Assembly: GCA_900539665.1 (NCBI GenBank)
Contig: UQCV01000015.1
Coordinates: 1-34,722, forward strand
Reading direction: 5' to 3'
Source of the DNA: an uncultured Succinivibrionaceae bacterium
Lineage (GTDB): Bacteria; Pseudomonadota; Gammaproteobacteria; Enterobacterales; Succinivibrionaceae
DNA length: 34,722 bases
The notes beneath the pieces are model-generated. The model was not told the DNA's origin. It did not search any database and worked only from the letters and a program-made list of their open reading frames with translations. This document shows positions 24,658 to 33,145 of the stretch, in pieces; the stretch's first letter is position 1; every line of letters starts with the position of its first letter. A program made the translations under genes and the position numbers.

Positions 24658-26184
24658 ATGGCTTCAAACACATTATCTCATTTAGATTTAATCCAAAAAT
24701 ATTCGAATGAAAAAGAAGAAGTTAATTTTCAAGCTGTAATAGATGAAATGAAATCAACCTTTAAACCTGATGCTGCTAACTCCGTTGCATTGATGAAATC
24801 TATGCCTTCTATGCTTAAAACCAAAATGGAAAAGATGATGCAAAAGATGAGTGAAGGTGAAAATGAGAATGTAGATTTTAGAGCTAAAATAAGTAACGAT
24901 CCTATCTTATATGCTTTTGCCGAAAAAAAATCTGCTCACACTGGTGGTGGCGGACAAATAATCCCACCTTTTGTAACTGATAAAGCTTTTGATTTACTCG
25001 CAGATGTTCCGCGAACAACTGAATCTGTAGCATATATAAACGTCCCTTTTTGTCAAACAAGATGTGCTTTTTGTATGTTTTATATTGGCGCATATAAAAA
25101 GGAAGAATCTAAACGCTACGCTGATGCCTTAATTAAAGAGTTGCAGTTTCATGCGGACAGACGCGCACAACAGGGACGTAAACTAAAAGCATTATATTTT
25201 GGCGGTGGCACCCCTACTGCACTTGAAGCGGAAGACTTATATAGAATTATCAAAGCTTGTCGTGAATACCTACCTTTAACTAACGATTGTGAAATTACTG
25301 TTGAAGGGCGATTATCTTATTTTGATGAAAGAAAAATAGAAGCAACTTTAAAGGCTGGAGCTAATCGTTTTTCAATGGGGATACAAACTTTTGACACAAG
25401 AATTAGACAAGCCTTAGGCAGAATATCTACCACCGAGGAATTGATAAGAGATTTAACAAGACTTGCTAGCTATGACGAAGCTGCTATTGTCATTGATCTA
25501 ATGTTTGGTTTACCTGGCCAAGACGAACAAAGTTTTTTAAGAGATCTTGAAATTGCCAAGGAATGTCCTATTGATGGCCTAGATCTTTATCAACTTATTC
25601 TTCTTGAAAGTTCCCCACTAGAAAAATTAAGCAAGCTAAATAAAACAGATAAGCTTCCAAATCCAATAGAAAGAGCAAATTTATATCGCATAGGTGCTAA
25701 CTACTTGTTAGAACACAATTTTAAACAGTTAAGTGCTAGTCATTTTGCTATAAATACTCGAGAACGCAATATTTATAACGTATTAGCTAAATCCGATGCA
25801 GATACCTTAGCTTTTGGTCCCGGTGCAGGTGGGAAGATACAAGGTATCTCCTTTATGAATAAGAGAAACTATAGTGATTATATTAATACCATAAACAATA
25901 ATCAAAAACCTGTAGGAATGATGTTTATGCCTCATCCCAATTGGCGTATGCATAAAAAATTAGGTCAAATGTTAGAGCTAGGCTTTATCGATCTCAAGCA
26001 ATTCAAAAAAAACTTCCACCAAGATCTGTTAACCATTGCAGGTGAGGTTTTTGAAAACTGGCAACAAGCAGGTCTATTAAAGATAGAAAAAGACTACATC
26101 AAATTAAATCAAGCAGGTCTGTTTTGGTCAGTAACGATGTCAAATCTACTCATAAAATATTTAATTCAAGTTTCAAACTCGTAA
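24658..26184 (+). CDS. hutW: HutW/ChuW-type radical SAM heme-opening methyltransferase (anaerobilin synthase)
   Basis: The 508-residue protein belongs to the HemN-like radical SAM group that degrades heme without oxygen. The cluster motif C-x3-C-x2-C is at C132, C136 and C139 (PFCQTRCAFCMFY), followed by YFGGGTPT, which contributes to SAM binding, and SMGIQTFD and DLMFGLPGQ. The long N-terminal extension before the motif (about 125 residues, with TGGGGQIIPPF) separates HutW/ChuW from HemN and HemW. In E. coli O157 and Vibrio relatives the enzyme methylates and linearises heme, releasing iron. It is first in an operon with receptor, transporter, HutX and flavodoxin, which fits. AAGG immediately precedes the ATG. 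Three palindromic operators lie upstream. Confidence 0.93.
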   Translation: MASNTLSHLDLIQKYSNEKEEVNFQAVIDEMKSTFKPDAANSVALMKSMPSMLKTKMEKMMQKMSEGENENVDFRAKISNDPILYAFAEKKSAHTGGGGQIIPPFVTDKAFDLLADVPRTTESVAYINVPFCQTRCAFCMFYIGAYKKEESKRYADALIKELQFHADRRAQQGRKLKALYFGGGTPTALEAEDLYRIIKACREYLPLTNDCEITVEGRLSYFDERKIEATLKAGANRFSMGIQTFDTRIRQALGRISTTEELIRDLTRLASYDEAAIVIDLMFGLPGQDEQSFLRDLEIAKECPIDGLDLYQLILLESSPLEKLSKLNKTDKLPNPIERANLYRIGANYLLEHNFKQLSASHFAINTRERNIYNVLAKSDADTLAFGPGAGGKIQGISFMNKRNYSDYINTINNNQKPVGMMFMPHPNWRMHKKLGQMLELGFIDLKQFKKNFHQDLLTIAGEVFENWQQAGLLKIEKDYIKLNQAGLFWSVTMSNLLIKYLIQVSNS

Positions 26185-26203
26185 CACAAAACACTCAACC
26201 TTC

Positions 26204-26216
26204 GAGGCCTAGCCTC
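26204..26216 (+). other. Short hairpin after hutW
   Basis: GAGGC (26204-26208) and GCCTC (26212-26216) form a 5-bp stem. There is no proper T-tract directly after it, so it may be an mRNA-stability or weak attenuation element in the 135-nt gap between hutW and the receptor gene. Confidence 0.35.
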
Positions 26217-26319
26217 ACATAAAAATATTTTATTTTAAAAAGGCCTTGTCTGCATAGGCAGGAGCTTCATTGTGTTTTTATAAACAAGAAATTTAATAAG
26301 CAACAAAGGAGACAATAAG

Positions 26320-28407
26320 ATGAAACTTAACAAATTGGCATATTGCATGTTATTAACCCTACCAATAGGTGCCTATGGTAATGATGCTAACGATGAAAAC
26401 CAAGAATTAAAAACTAATGATATTGTAGTTACCGCCACTAGAACTTCAAAAGCACTCAAAGATGTACCAATGAGTGTTGGCGTAGTGACTGAAAAAGAAA
26501 TTTCTAAGCGGTCTACTAATACCATAGGTAGCTTACTTGAAGACGTGCCTGGAGTGACTTTAGAAAATGACGGCACCCCTGGGTTAGTACGCGTTGGCAT
26601 CCGTGGGGAAAATGCTTTTAGAACATTAGTCTTAGTAGATGGGCAAAAAGTATCAGAACATAGCTCTATGTCAGGATCGCCAATGCTAGTAGCTCCATCT
26701 AGTGTAGAAAGAATCGAAGTTATCAAAGGTCCTGCTTCTGTATTATATGGTTCTGATGCATTAGGTGGTGTAGTTAATATCATCACTAAAAAGCAAACTG
26801 ATAAAAGTTTTGGTGGGGATGTAAGCGCTGGTTATAACTCAGGATATCAAGCCGCATGGACAGAAAGTGCTGCTTTGTATGGTTCTAACAATGGTTTTAA
26901 TTTTAGATTAACAGGTTTCTACGCCAACGCAGGCAACCTAATTACCCCAAATGGTACAGTAGATAACACCAATTCAATTAGTCGATCTGGAACTTTACAT
27001 TTATCTTATGACTTTGATGAGCAAGCTAGTATTGGCCTTAATGGGGAGATTTTTGAAGGGGCTTTTCATACCTCAAGTGAGGTAGAGTCCGGTTTAGACT
27101 CTTTTAAAGTAGACATTCCTCTTTGGGATCGTAAAAAAATTAACATTTATGCTAAGTTTTTAGACTTAAATGATTACTGCACCAATTTACGTTTTGATGC
27201 TTACTATCAACGTACTCACAAAAAGATGCGAAATCAAATGGAAACAAGTGGTATTGACTTGGATATTAAAGCTAGTAACTACATAGAGACATTTGGATTG
27301 TCAACTTTATCAGAATGGCAATTAGGCTCAAGTAATTACTTAATTGCCGGTTTAAATGCTGATTTTGATAACATGCACGCAACTAAAGATAATAGTGTAG
27401 AAGGTCAGATGGGACGTATGTACATGAATAGCAATACGGTAACTCGTTACAACGGTTATCAAAATACTTATTCAGCATTCTTATCTAACGAAACCACTTT
27501 ACCATCGGATTTTGCCGCCACCTACGGAGTACGTTATACCTTTGTAGAATCTGGTTTACAAAATAATGATGTAAATAAAACCACAGCTATGACTATGAAC
27601 GGTGTAACGTCTACTACGGTTAAAAATACCAAAGGTAACACCGACCGTTCAGTTGAATCCAAGCCTGTGCTAAATTTGGGTATTGTTTATTCTGGATTTG
27701 AGGATCTAGCTCTAAGAGCAAATTGGTCACAAGGTTTTAGAACCCCTATTATTCAGGAAAAATACTTATCTTCATCTATGGGCTCAACAAGTACCACAGA
27801 AGGAAATCCTGATTTAGACCCTGAAACTTCAAATAACTATGAACTTGGTGCTCGCTATTTTGGTGGTAACTTCGACGTTAATTCCGCCCTATTCTACAAT
27901 AAAATTAAAAATTTCATTACCACAAGACAAGTAAGCTCTAACTTATATCGTTATGAAAATGTCGCTCAAGCTAGAACTTTTGGGATGGAATTTGATTTTG
28001 CCTACACCTTTGACAACGGCCTCAAACCATATACTAGTTGGAATTTTATTCGACGCAAGTACCAAGCTCTTGAGTACGAAACTTACTATACCAACTTACC
28101 AGAATTTACTTATAGAGCGGGCCTCAACTATAACAAGGATTGGGATGAATGGAGCTTCGGAGCTGACGCTTATGCCCGCGGTGCTGGTGCAAGAAAGATA
28201 GATGCTAATCGCTCTAGTTCAGGTGAATTCGAAAGAGCTCCTGGCTATACCACTGCTAATCTAGCCTTTAACTTAGCATTTGGGGCGCAAAAACAATATA
28301 CCTTAAACCTTGCTGCTTTGAATATCTTTGACAAGACCTACTATGTAAATGATGCCATAGCAGAACCTGGTCGTCACTTTGAGATCAATATGAACGCAAA
28401 ATTTTAA
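26320..28407 (+). CDS. TonB-dependent outer-membrane receptor, probably for heme
   Basis: The 695-residue receptor has a signal peptide (cleavage likely after residue 20, IGAYG), a TonB box DIVVTAT at 34-40, and a plug domain (GSLLEDVPGV, IRGENAFRTLVLVDG, IEVIKGPASVLYGSDALGGVVNIIT). A 22-strand-type barrel ends in an aromatic residue (NMNAKF). GFRTPI (about 472-477) and NPDLDPE (about 496-502) correspond to the FRAP and NPNL boxes of heme receptors. The histidine normally between these boxes is missing. It sits between hutW and an ECF transporter, with its own ExbB-ExbD-TonB downstream. AAAGGAGA gives a strong ribosome site. The ligand is inferred from context; a heme-protein or another tetrapyrrole remains possible. 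Confidence 0.9.
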   Translation: MKLNKLAYCMLLTLPIGAYGNDANDENQELKTNDIVVTATRTSKALKDVPMSVGVVTEKEISKRSTNTIGSLLEDVPGVTLENDGTPGLVRVGIRGENAFRTLVLVDGQKVSEHSSMSGSPMLVAPSSVERIEVIKGPASVLYGSDALGGVVNIITKKQTDKSFGGDVSAGYNSGYQAAWTESAALYGSNNGFNFRLTGFYANAGNLITPNGTVDNTNSISRSGTLHLSYDFDEQASIGLNGEIFEGAFHTSSEVESGLDSFKVDIPLWDRKKINIYAKFLDLNDYCTNLRFDAYYQRTHKKMRNQMETSGIDLDIKASNYIETFGLSTLSEWQLGSSNYLIAGLNADFDNMHATKDNSVEGQMGRMYMNSNTVTRYNGYQNTYSAFLSNETTLPSDFAATYGVRYTFVESGLQNNDVNKTTAMTMNGVTSTTVKNTKGNTDRSVESKPVLNLGIVYSGFEDLALRANWSQGFRTPIIQEKYLSSSMGSTSTTEGNPDLDPETSNNYELGARYFGGNFDVNSALFYNKIKNFITTRQVSSNLYRYENVAQARTFGMEFDFAYTFDNGLKPYTSWNFIRRKYQALEYETYYTNLPEFTYRAGLNYNKDWDEWSFGADAYARGAGARKIDANRSSSGEFERAPGYTTANLAFNLAFGAQKQYTLNLAALNIFDKTYYVNDAIAEPGRHFEINMNAKF

Positions 28408-28411
28408 TTTA

Positions 28412-28443
28412 AAGGAGTGTAGGGGAACTCCACTACATTTTTT
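28412..28443 (+). promoter_or_regulatory. Hairpin between Shine-Dalgarno and start codon, or attenuator
   Basis: AAGGAG (28412-28417) lies 26 nt before the ATG of the S-component gene, too far to act directly. The sequence between folds into a hairpin, TGTAG/CTACA plus GG/CC with one mismatch and an AACT loop (28418-28437), followed by TTTTTT (28438-28443) and the ATG. Folded, the hairpin would bring the ribosome site to about 6 nt from the start. The same structure also looks like a rho-independent terminator that would lower expression of the downstream genes. Confidence 0.6.
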
Positions 28444-28980
28444 ATGAAAAAACGATATTTTAATTGTCAAGAATTAGTAGTAATGGGAGTTTTTGCAGCT
28501 TCCACTAAAGTAGTTACTTTGATTATTGCGCTGGCAGGTGGCGGTCCTAATCCCATTTCTATCATGCTCAAAAACATGGTATTTACCACGCTACTAGTAG
28601 TACTAATATACAAAATACCTAAATTTGGAACCCTAACCTTATTCAATTTAGTTAGTGCTATTGTCAGTTTAATTTTTTTAGGTGGTGGAGTAACCTCCAT
28701 TCCTTTAGTGCTAATGTGTGCTCTTCTATCTGAGCTTTTAGTTATGTGTCTAGGAGGCTATAAACGGTTCTATGCCCCTATTGCATGTGTTGCATTTTTT
28801 GACCTTTTTTCTCGCCTAGGCTCTATAGGGCTTTCATATTTATTCATGCGTGAAATGCCAGAGATGCTTCTTATGGTAGCTTTGATTATTGCCGTAGGTT
28901 ATGTAGGCGCAATTATTGGTTTATTTACCGGATTATATTCAGCAAGGGAATTGAGACATGCAGGCATTATTAACAAATGA
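28444..28980 (+). CDS. ECF transporter substrate-binding (S) component, MptD-like
   Basis: The 178-residue integral membrane protein has about five or six hydrophobic segments. Length and layout match S components of energy-coupling-factor transporters, and the sequence recalls the MptD group (NCQELVVMGVFAASTKV start, GGGPNPISIMLKNMVF loop). The S component binds the substrate and is followed directly by T and ATPase genes, so the set is a dedicated (group I) ECF importer. MptD-type S components have been linked by context to heme or other tetrapyrroles; the operon supports heme or a heme product. The start depends on the unusual hairpin region upstream. The 3' end overlaps the next gene by 23 bp. 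Confidence 0.8.
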   Translation: MKKRYFNCQELVVMGVFAASTKVVTLIIALAGGGPNPISIMLKNMVFTTLLVVLIYKIPKFGTLTLFNLVSAIVSLIFLGGGVTSIPLVLMCALLSELLVMCLGGYKRFYAPIACVAFFDLFSRLGSIGLSYLFMREMPEMLLMVALIIAVGYVGAIIGLFTGLYSARELRHAGIINK

Positions 28981-29731
28981 TCACGATAGTTTTTTACATA
29001 GGTTTGATGTTAGAGCAAAGTTGAGCGTTTCTATTATTTGTGCTTTTAGTGCCCTAATGCTATCAAGTATTGAATCTCTAGCCCTGCTCTTTGTAGCAAC
29101 TATGATTTATGCTTTGCTCATGAACCGCATCAAAATACTAGTGGTAAGTTACTTCTTTATGGTTTTAATGATGGGGTTATCTTTATTGTGTGTCTTAACT
29201 TTGTCTGGAATCTTTAAAAACCTAGGCTCTCAAGGGTTGAATTTAACAAATGCTATTGTTCCTTTTATAAGAGGAGCAAGCGCCATGAATGCAGTATTAC
29301 CACTAGCCTTAACAATAAGAATGCAGACATTATTAACCTCTTTACAGTCTTTTAGATTACCGTTCATGCTGTATTTACCTGCTGCTGTAATGATTAGATT
29401 TATTAGTTCTTTTATCAGCGACGTAAAACAAATAGGCCAATCAATTAAGATTCGTGGTTTTAAATTGTCGATTAAAAATATTTTATTACATCCAAGAATC
29501 TTTTTAAGACTTACATTTTCACCACTCGTATTCTTAACCTTAAGAACAAGTGATGACTTAGGCATTGCGGCTGAGCTTAAAGGGCTTGGTATGTGTAAAA
29601 AGAACAATTTTAAAATTACTAAATTTAAACGACATGATTATGCCCTAGTCGCAACGGCTCTAATTATAAGTGCAATTTGTATTTATATACAGATTCAATT
29701 AGGCGGACAATTTTTTAAAGGTATGCACTAA
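28958..29731 (+). CDS. ecfT: ECF transporter transmembrane (T) component
   Basis: The 257-residue protein of the CbiQ/EcfT family couples ATP hydrolysis to substrate movement. It opens with a polar N-terminus ending RFDVRAKLSVSIICAFS, a family hallmark. Several membrane segments follow, then the cytoplasmic coupling region with two arginine/lysine-glycine motifs, SIKIRGFKLS and AELKGLGM, at the places of the two A-R-G coupling motifs; the second has K in place of R. It overlaps the S gene by 23 bp (AAGGGA at 28944-28949 is its ribosome site) and shares the A of its TAA with the ATG of the ATPase gene. Confidence 0.88.
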   Translation: MQALLTNDHDSFLHRFDVRAKLSVSIICAFSALMLSSIESLALLFVATMIYALLMNRIKILVVSYFFMVLMMGLSLLCVLTLSGIFKNLGSQGLNLTNAIVPFIRGASAMNAVLPLALTIRMQTLLTSLQSFRLPFMLYLPAAVMIRFISSFISDVKQIGQSIKIRGFKLSIKNILLHPRIFLRLTFSPLVFLTLRTSDDLGIAAELKGLGMCKKNNFKITKFKRHDYALVATALIISAICIYIQIQLGGQFFKGMH

Positions 29732-31116
29732 TGATTGAAATAAATAATGTAAGTTATACCTATCCAGGAGCCAAAGTCAAAGCTTTGTCAGAGGTAAATT
29801 TTAAAGCCACAAATGGTACTTTAAGTTTAATTACAGGCAGAAGTGGCTCAGGGAAAACTACCCTATCTAGACTAATTAACTGTTTATGCCCAGCTTATTA
29901 TGGTGGAACTATAACTGGTCAAGTTTTAGTAGATGGACAACCTCAGGCAGACTTGTCTGATTCATCATGTAGAGTTGGCACCTTATTTCAAGATCCTGAA
30001 AGACAGTTTTTTGCTTTAAATGTGGAAGATGAAATAGCATTCGCTTTAGAGTGGCGTGGACTAAAAAGAGAAGAGATTAAAGCTAGAGTCGATGAAGTAA
30101 TAGAACTATTTGATCTACAAGAAATAGCTTCAAATCCAATCAATTCTTTATCAGAAGGCCAAAAACAAAAAGTTGGTTTAGCTCAAATTATTGCCTTAGG
30201 AGTAAAAAACATCATTTTAGACGAGCCCTCTGCTAATCTTGATCCAGAGTCAACTCTAGCTCTTGCTGCCACTCTTAAAAAGCTAAAAGCACAAGGCTAT
30301 TGCATCGTTGTCTTTGACCACAGACTTTACTATCTAAAAAATGTTGCAGACCAAGTAATGGTTTTTGATGAAGGTAAAGTGGTAGCCCAAGGGGACTACA
30401 GTATCTTAAATAATGATGCTTTACATAAAAAGCACGGTTTAAGACAAGTATTAGTTGAGGATTGTCGTAAAAGTTATATAGAACAAGATAAAGCTGGAGA
30501 AGCTTGTTTAATAGGTGAAAATATTACTTTTGCGTATAAGAAAAATGCAAAGCATATTTTTGAAAACTATAACTTTAGGATAAAACCTGGAGTAAGCGTG
30601 TTGCTTGGTGATAATGGCGTGGGCAAAACCACCTTATGTAGATTAATTTTTGGTCTGGAAAAAGCCCAAAGTGGCAAAATTTTCTTAACAGGCGACCTTA
30701 AAGATACTAGTTATAACAATTGCTCGATAGTGTTGCAAAATTCTGATTATCAATTACATATGAAGACAGTAGCGGCAGAAATAAAGACAACTTTATCCCT
30801 ATCAGGTCTTAATAGTAGTGATGAAAATGTTATTGCTTGTTTAAAACAATTTAATTTAGACGACTTAATCTCGCGCCATCCCCAATCATTATCAGGCGGG
30901 CAAAAACAAAGATTAGTACTAGCATGCGCTCTTGCTAAAAAACCTAAGATATTAATTTTAGATGAACCGACCTCCGGACTTGATGGAGCAAACATGCTAA
31001 AGATAAAAAAAATGCTCGCTGATTTTACAAGCCAAGGTGGTATAGCCATCATTATTACTCATGATCTGGAGTTAATGGATAAAGATTACAACTACTTACA
31101 CTTAACCCACTCTTAA
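29731..31116 (+). CDS. ECF transporter double ATPase (two ABC domains in one chain)
   Basis: The 461-residue protein is a fusion of the two ECF ATPases. Domain 1: P-loop GRSGSGKTT, Q-loop LFQDPERQFFA, signature LSEGQKQKVGLAQ, Walker B IILDEPSANLDP. Domain 2: P-loop GDNGVGKTT, Q-loop LQNSDYQLHM, signature LSGGQKQRLVLA, Walker B LILDEPTSGLDG, and a switch histidine in IITHD. Both sites look complete. The FQDPERQ phrase is typical of ECF/CbiO ATPases. TAATG overlap with ecfT gives translational coupling. Fused ATPases occur in a minority of ECF systems; the usual form is two separate genes. Confidence 0.92.
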   Translation: MIEINNVSYTYPGAKVKALSEVNFKATNGTLSLITGRSGSGKTTLSRLINCLCPAYYGGTITGQVLVDGQPQADLSDSSCRVGTLFQDPERQFFALNVEDEIAFALEWRGLKREEIKARVDEVIELFDLQEIASNPINSLSEGQKQKVGLAQIIALGVKNIILDEPSANLDPESTLALAATLKKLKAQGYCIVVFDHRLYYLKNVADQVMVFDEGKVVAQGDYSILNNDALHKKHGLRQVLVEDCRKSYIEQDKAGEACLIGENITFAYKKNAKHIFENYNFRIKPGVSVLLGDNGVGKTTLCRLIFGLEKAQSGKIFLTGDLKDTSYNNCSIVLQNSDYQLHMKTVAAEIKTTLSLSGLNSSDENVIACLKQFNLDDLISRHPQSLSGGQKQRLVLACALAKKPKILILDEPTSGLDGANMLKIKKMLADFTSQGGIAIIITHDLELMDKDYNYLHLTHS

Positions 31117-31129
31117 ATTTGGAGATGTT

Positions 31130-31636
31130 ATGGAAAACTTAAAAAACAAGGTTCAAGAAATTATTGATTCTAAAAAGGCCAAAGGCATTGCCATGATGGC
31201 GCAAGCTCTTGGAGTAACTCATGCGCAAGTGATTGAAGTCTTAGATGCAAAATACGCAAAGGTTGTAACAAAAGATAACTTTTACCGTGTTTGGGATTTT
31301 TTAACTTCAAGAGATAGCTTAACCCTACTTGTGATATCAGATGGCAATATCTTTGAAGTTAAATCTAAGGTTGTTCCAGGAAAAGAAGCTCAAGGATATT
31401 TCAACCTCTTTGGCTCAGAACCTTTACAGGGACATATTAAGATTGATGCGGTTGATGAAATCGCTCTTTTGTCAGTGCCATTTATGTCTTTTGAAAGTCA
31501 TCAAATTGCTTTCTTAAATACAAAAGGCCACATAATGTATTCATTCTATCTTTCAAGAGATGATAGTCATAAGCTTTTAGAAAATGATGTCAACGCATTT
31601 TTAACTTTAAAAGAGGAGTTAACATGCAAAGCATAA
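31130..31636 (+). CDS. hutX: HutX/ChuX-type cytosolic heme carrier
   Basis: The 168-residue soluble protein matches the HutX/ChuX family in length and order. A helical N-terminus contains MAQALGVTHAQVIEVLDA, which resembles a small helix-turn-helix. A split beta-barrel follows with FEVKSKVVPGKEAQGYFNLFG and LQGHIKIDAVDEIALLSVPFM, the latter a family signature. HutX binds heme after import and passes it to the degrading enzyme. Position behind the ECF genes and ahead of the flavodoxin fits. GGAG at 31121-31124 is the ribosome site. The last 13 bp overlap the flavodoxin start. Confidence 0.9.
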   Translation: MENLKNKVQEIIDSKKAKGIAMMAQALGVTHAQVIEVLDAKYAKVVTKDNFYRVWDFLTSRDSLTLLVISDGNIFEVKSKVVPGKEAQGYFNLFGSEPLQGHIKIDAVDEIALLSVPFMSFESHQIAFLNTKGHIMYSFYLSRDDSHKLLENDVNAFLTLKEELTCKA

Positions 31637-32133
31637 TTTGCGTAAGTTCTTTAACTCAAAATACTTATAGGGTCGCCCGTTATGCAAAGAAGGCTATTTT
31701 AGACTCTTCCTTAGTTAGAACCACCAAAGACACAGATGTAAGTAATTTTGATTTCATTATTGTTGCCTTTTATCTAGATAAGGGTAAGGCCGATGGCCTT
31801 ACTCAAGAACTTTTGTCTCATATTAAAGGCAAAAAAGTGGCCCTACTCGGAACATTAGGAGGCGATCCAAAATCAAATCAAGCCAAAGCTTGTATGGATG
31901 AGATTAAGCAACAAGTCTTAGCTAATGACAATAAAGTAATTGGCTCCTTATGGATTAGAGGCAAAATCTCTAAAACTTTAATTGAAGCTATGCATCAAAA
32001 ATTTCCTAACCTACTTACTGATACCGCTCATTTAGAACGCATTAGAGCGGCTGCCCAGCATCCAAATGGCAAGGATTATTGCCTTACCTATTTAAAAGCT
32101 CAAAGCTGGTATAAAAAGGCTTTAAGAGGGTAA
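31624..32133 (+). CDS. Flavodoxin, likely electron donor for HutW
   Basis: The 169-residue flavodoxin-like protein has an FMN phosphate loop SSLTQNTYRVA at residues 8-18 (the usual S/T-x-T-G-N-T, with Q for G). It also has FDFIIVAFYLDKGKAD and KKVALLGTLGGDP, both typical of the long flavodoxin group found beside anaerobic heme genes. Family knowledge: in Fusobacterium a flavodoxin (HmuF) supports the radical SAM heme-opening enzyme HmuW. Here it is translated with hutX (13-bp overlap, GAGGAG at 31613-31618) and probably reduces the HutW cluster and perhaps the linear product. No ChuY-type reductase or HutZ gene is in the operon. Confidence 0.8.
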   Translation: MQSIICVSSLTQNTYRVARYAKKAILDSSLVRTTKDTDVSNFDFIIVAFYLDKGKADGLTQELLSHIKGKKVALLGTLGGDPKSNQAKACMDEIKQQVLANDNKVIGSLWIRGKISKTLIEAMHQKFPNLLTDTAHLERIRAAAQHPNGKDYCLTYLKAQSWYKKALRG

Positions 32134-32137
32134 TTTT

Positions 32138-32737
32138 ATGCTAGTTAAAATGTTAGATTTGATCGGCTACAGTGGTGTTGCTATTGTGCTTTTAGGCGTA
32201 GTATCTATTTATTTATGTTTAGTAAATGTTATTTATACCACTATTTGTTGGAAACAGTTTAAACGCGATTTTTTAGATCTTAAAGGTTCAAATCGTTGCT
32301 TAAAGGATTACCAAGGACACAATCCATTTTTAAAAATAATTTATGAAATCATCAAAACACATGCTTCCCATTCAGATGATATCAGAGCTGAGGTAGGATA
32401 TTTGTTTAATCGTTACTTTAGTAAAAATATCAATGGCATATCTTGGCTGAAGATGATTTCAGTTGTTTGTCCATTACTAGGTTTATTAGGGACTGTTTGT
32501 GGCATGTTAAATGTGTTTAAAGGGATTGAACAAACAAGCCTTCAAGCTCAACAAATGCTTGCAAGTGGAATTTCAAGCGCCCTAATTTCGACTGTTTTAG
32601 GGTTGTCAGTCGCTGTACCTACCATGCTTATTTATTACTTTTTATCTTTGAGAATGAAGCGTTTTTATATTGAATCAATCGAGCATTCGTATAAAGCAAT
32701 TTCCGTATGCAAACACAATGTAACTTTAGGTAAATAA
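32138..32737 (+). CDS. exbB: ExbB proton-channel subunit (MotA/TolQ/ExbB family)
   Basis: The 199-residue inner-membrane protein has three membrane segments (about 12-32, 103-125 and 145-170). The conserved block CPLLGLLGTVCGMLNVFKGI, followed by GISSALISTVLGLSVAVPTML, is diagnostic of the family. It forms the proton channel that energises TonB. The AGAGGG ribosome site is 8 nt before the ATG. It is adjacent to exbD and tonB, giving the operon's receptor its own energy module. Confidence 0.95.
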   Translation: MLVKMLDLIGYSGVAIVLLGVVSIYLCLVNVIYTTICWKQFKRDFLDLKGSNRCLKDYQGHNPFLKIIYEIIKTHASHSDDIRAEVGYLFNRYFSKNINGISWLKMISVVCPLLGLLGTVCGMLNVFKGIEQTSLQAQQMLASGISSALISTVLGLSVAVPTMLIYYFLSLRMKRFYIESIEHSYKAISVCKHNVTLGK

Positions 32738-33145
32738 ATGAAATTTGGATATGATTTTGAAAATGAGAATGACATCTTGCATGTGGATTTAACTCCACTA
32801 ATAGATGTGATCTTTATGTTGGTGATCTTTTTTATTCTTACTATGTCTTTTACATCTCCTGTAATTGATTTAACCTTACCTAATTCTAAGGCTGCCACTG
32901 TAAGCAGAGAAAAAAATCCAGACATTAAAATATGTATAAGTAAGGATGGCAATTTTTACTATCAAAAAAAATCAATTTCTTTAATACAAATAAAAGAACT
33001 TTTAGATAAACAAAAGGACAGTTATTTAAATATCTATGCTGACAAGGAGGCTAAATTTCAAAGCTTTATTGAAATTGTAGATATTGCAAAAGAAAAAAGA
33101 TCTGGCAAATTTAGTATAACTACCACGGACAAGGCAGATGATTAA
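32738..33145 (+). CDS. exbD: ExbD biopolymer transport subunit
   Basis: The 135-residue protein has one N-terminal membrane segment preceded by VDLTPLIDVIFMLVIFF, in which the aspartate of LIDV is the conserved proton-carrying residue. A periplasmic domain (about 50-135) follows. It starts directly after the exbB stop and overlaps tonB by 8 bp, so the three are translated together. Confidence 0.95.
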   Translation: MKFGYDFENENDILHVDLTPLIDVIFMLVIFFILTMSFTSPVIDLTLPNSKAATVSREKNPDIKICISKDGNFYYQKKSISLIQIKELLDKQKDSYLNIYADKEAKFQSFIEIVDIAKEKRSGKFSITTTDKADD

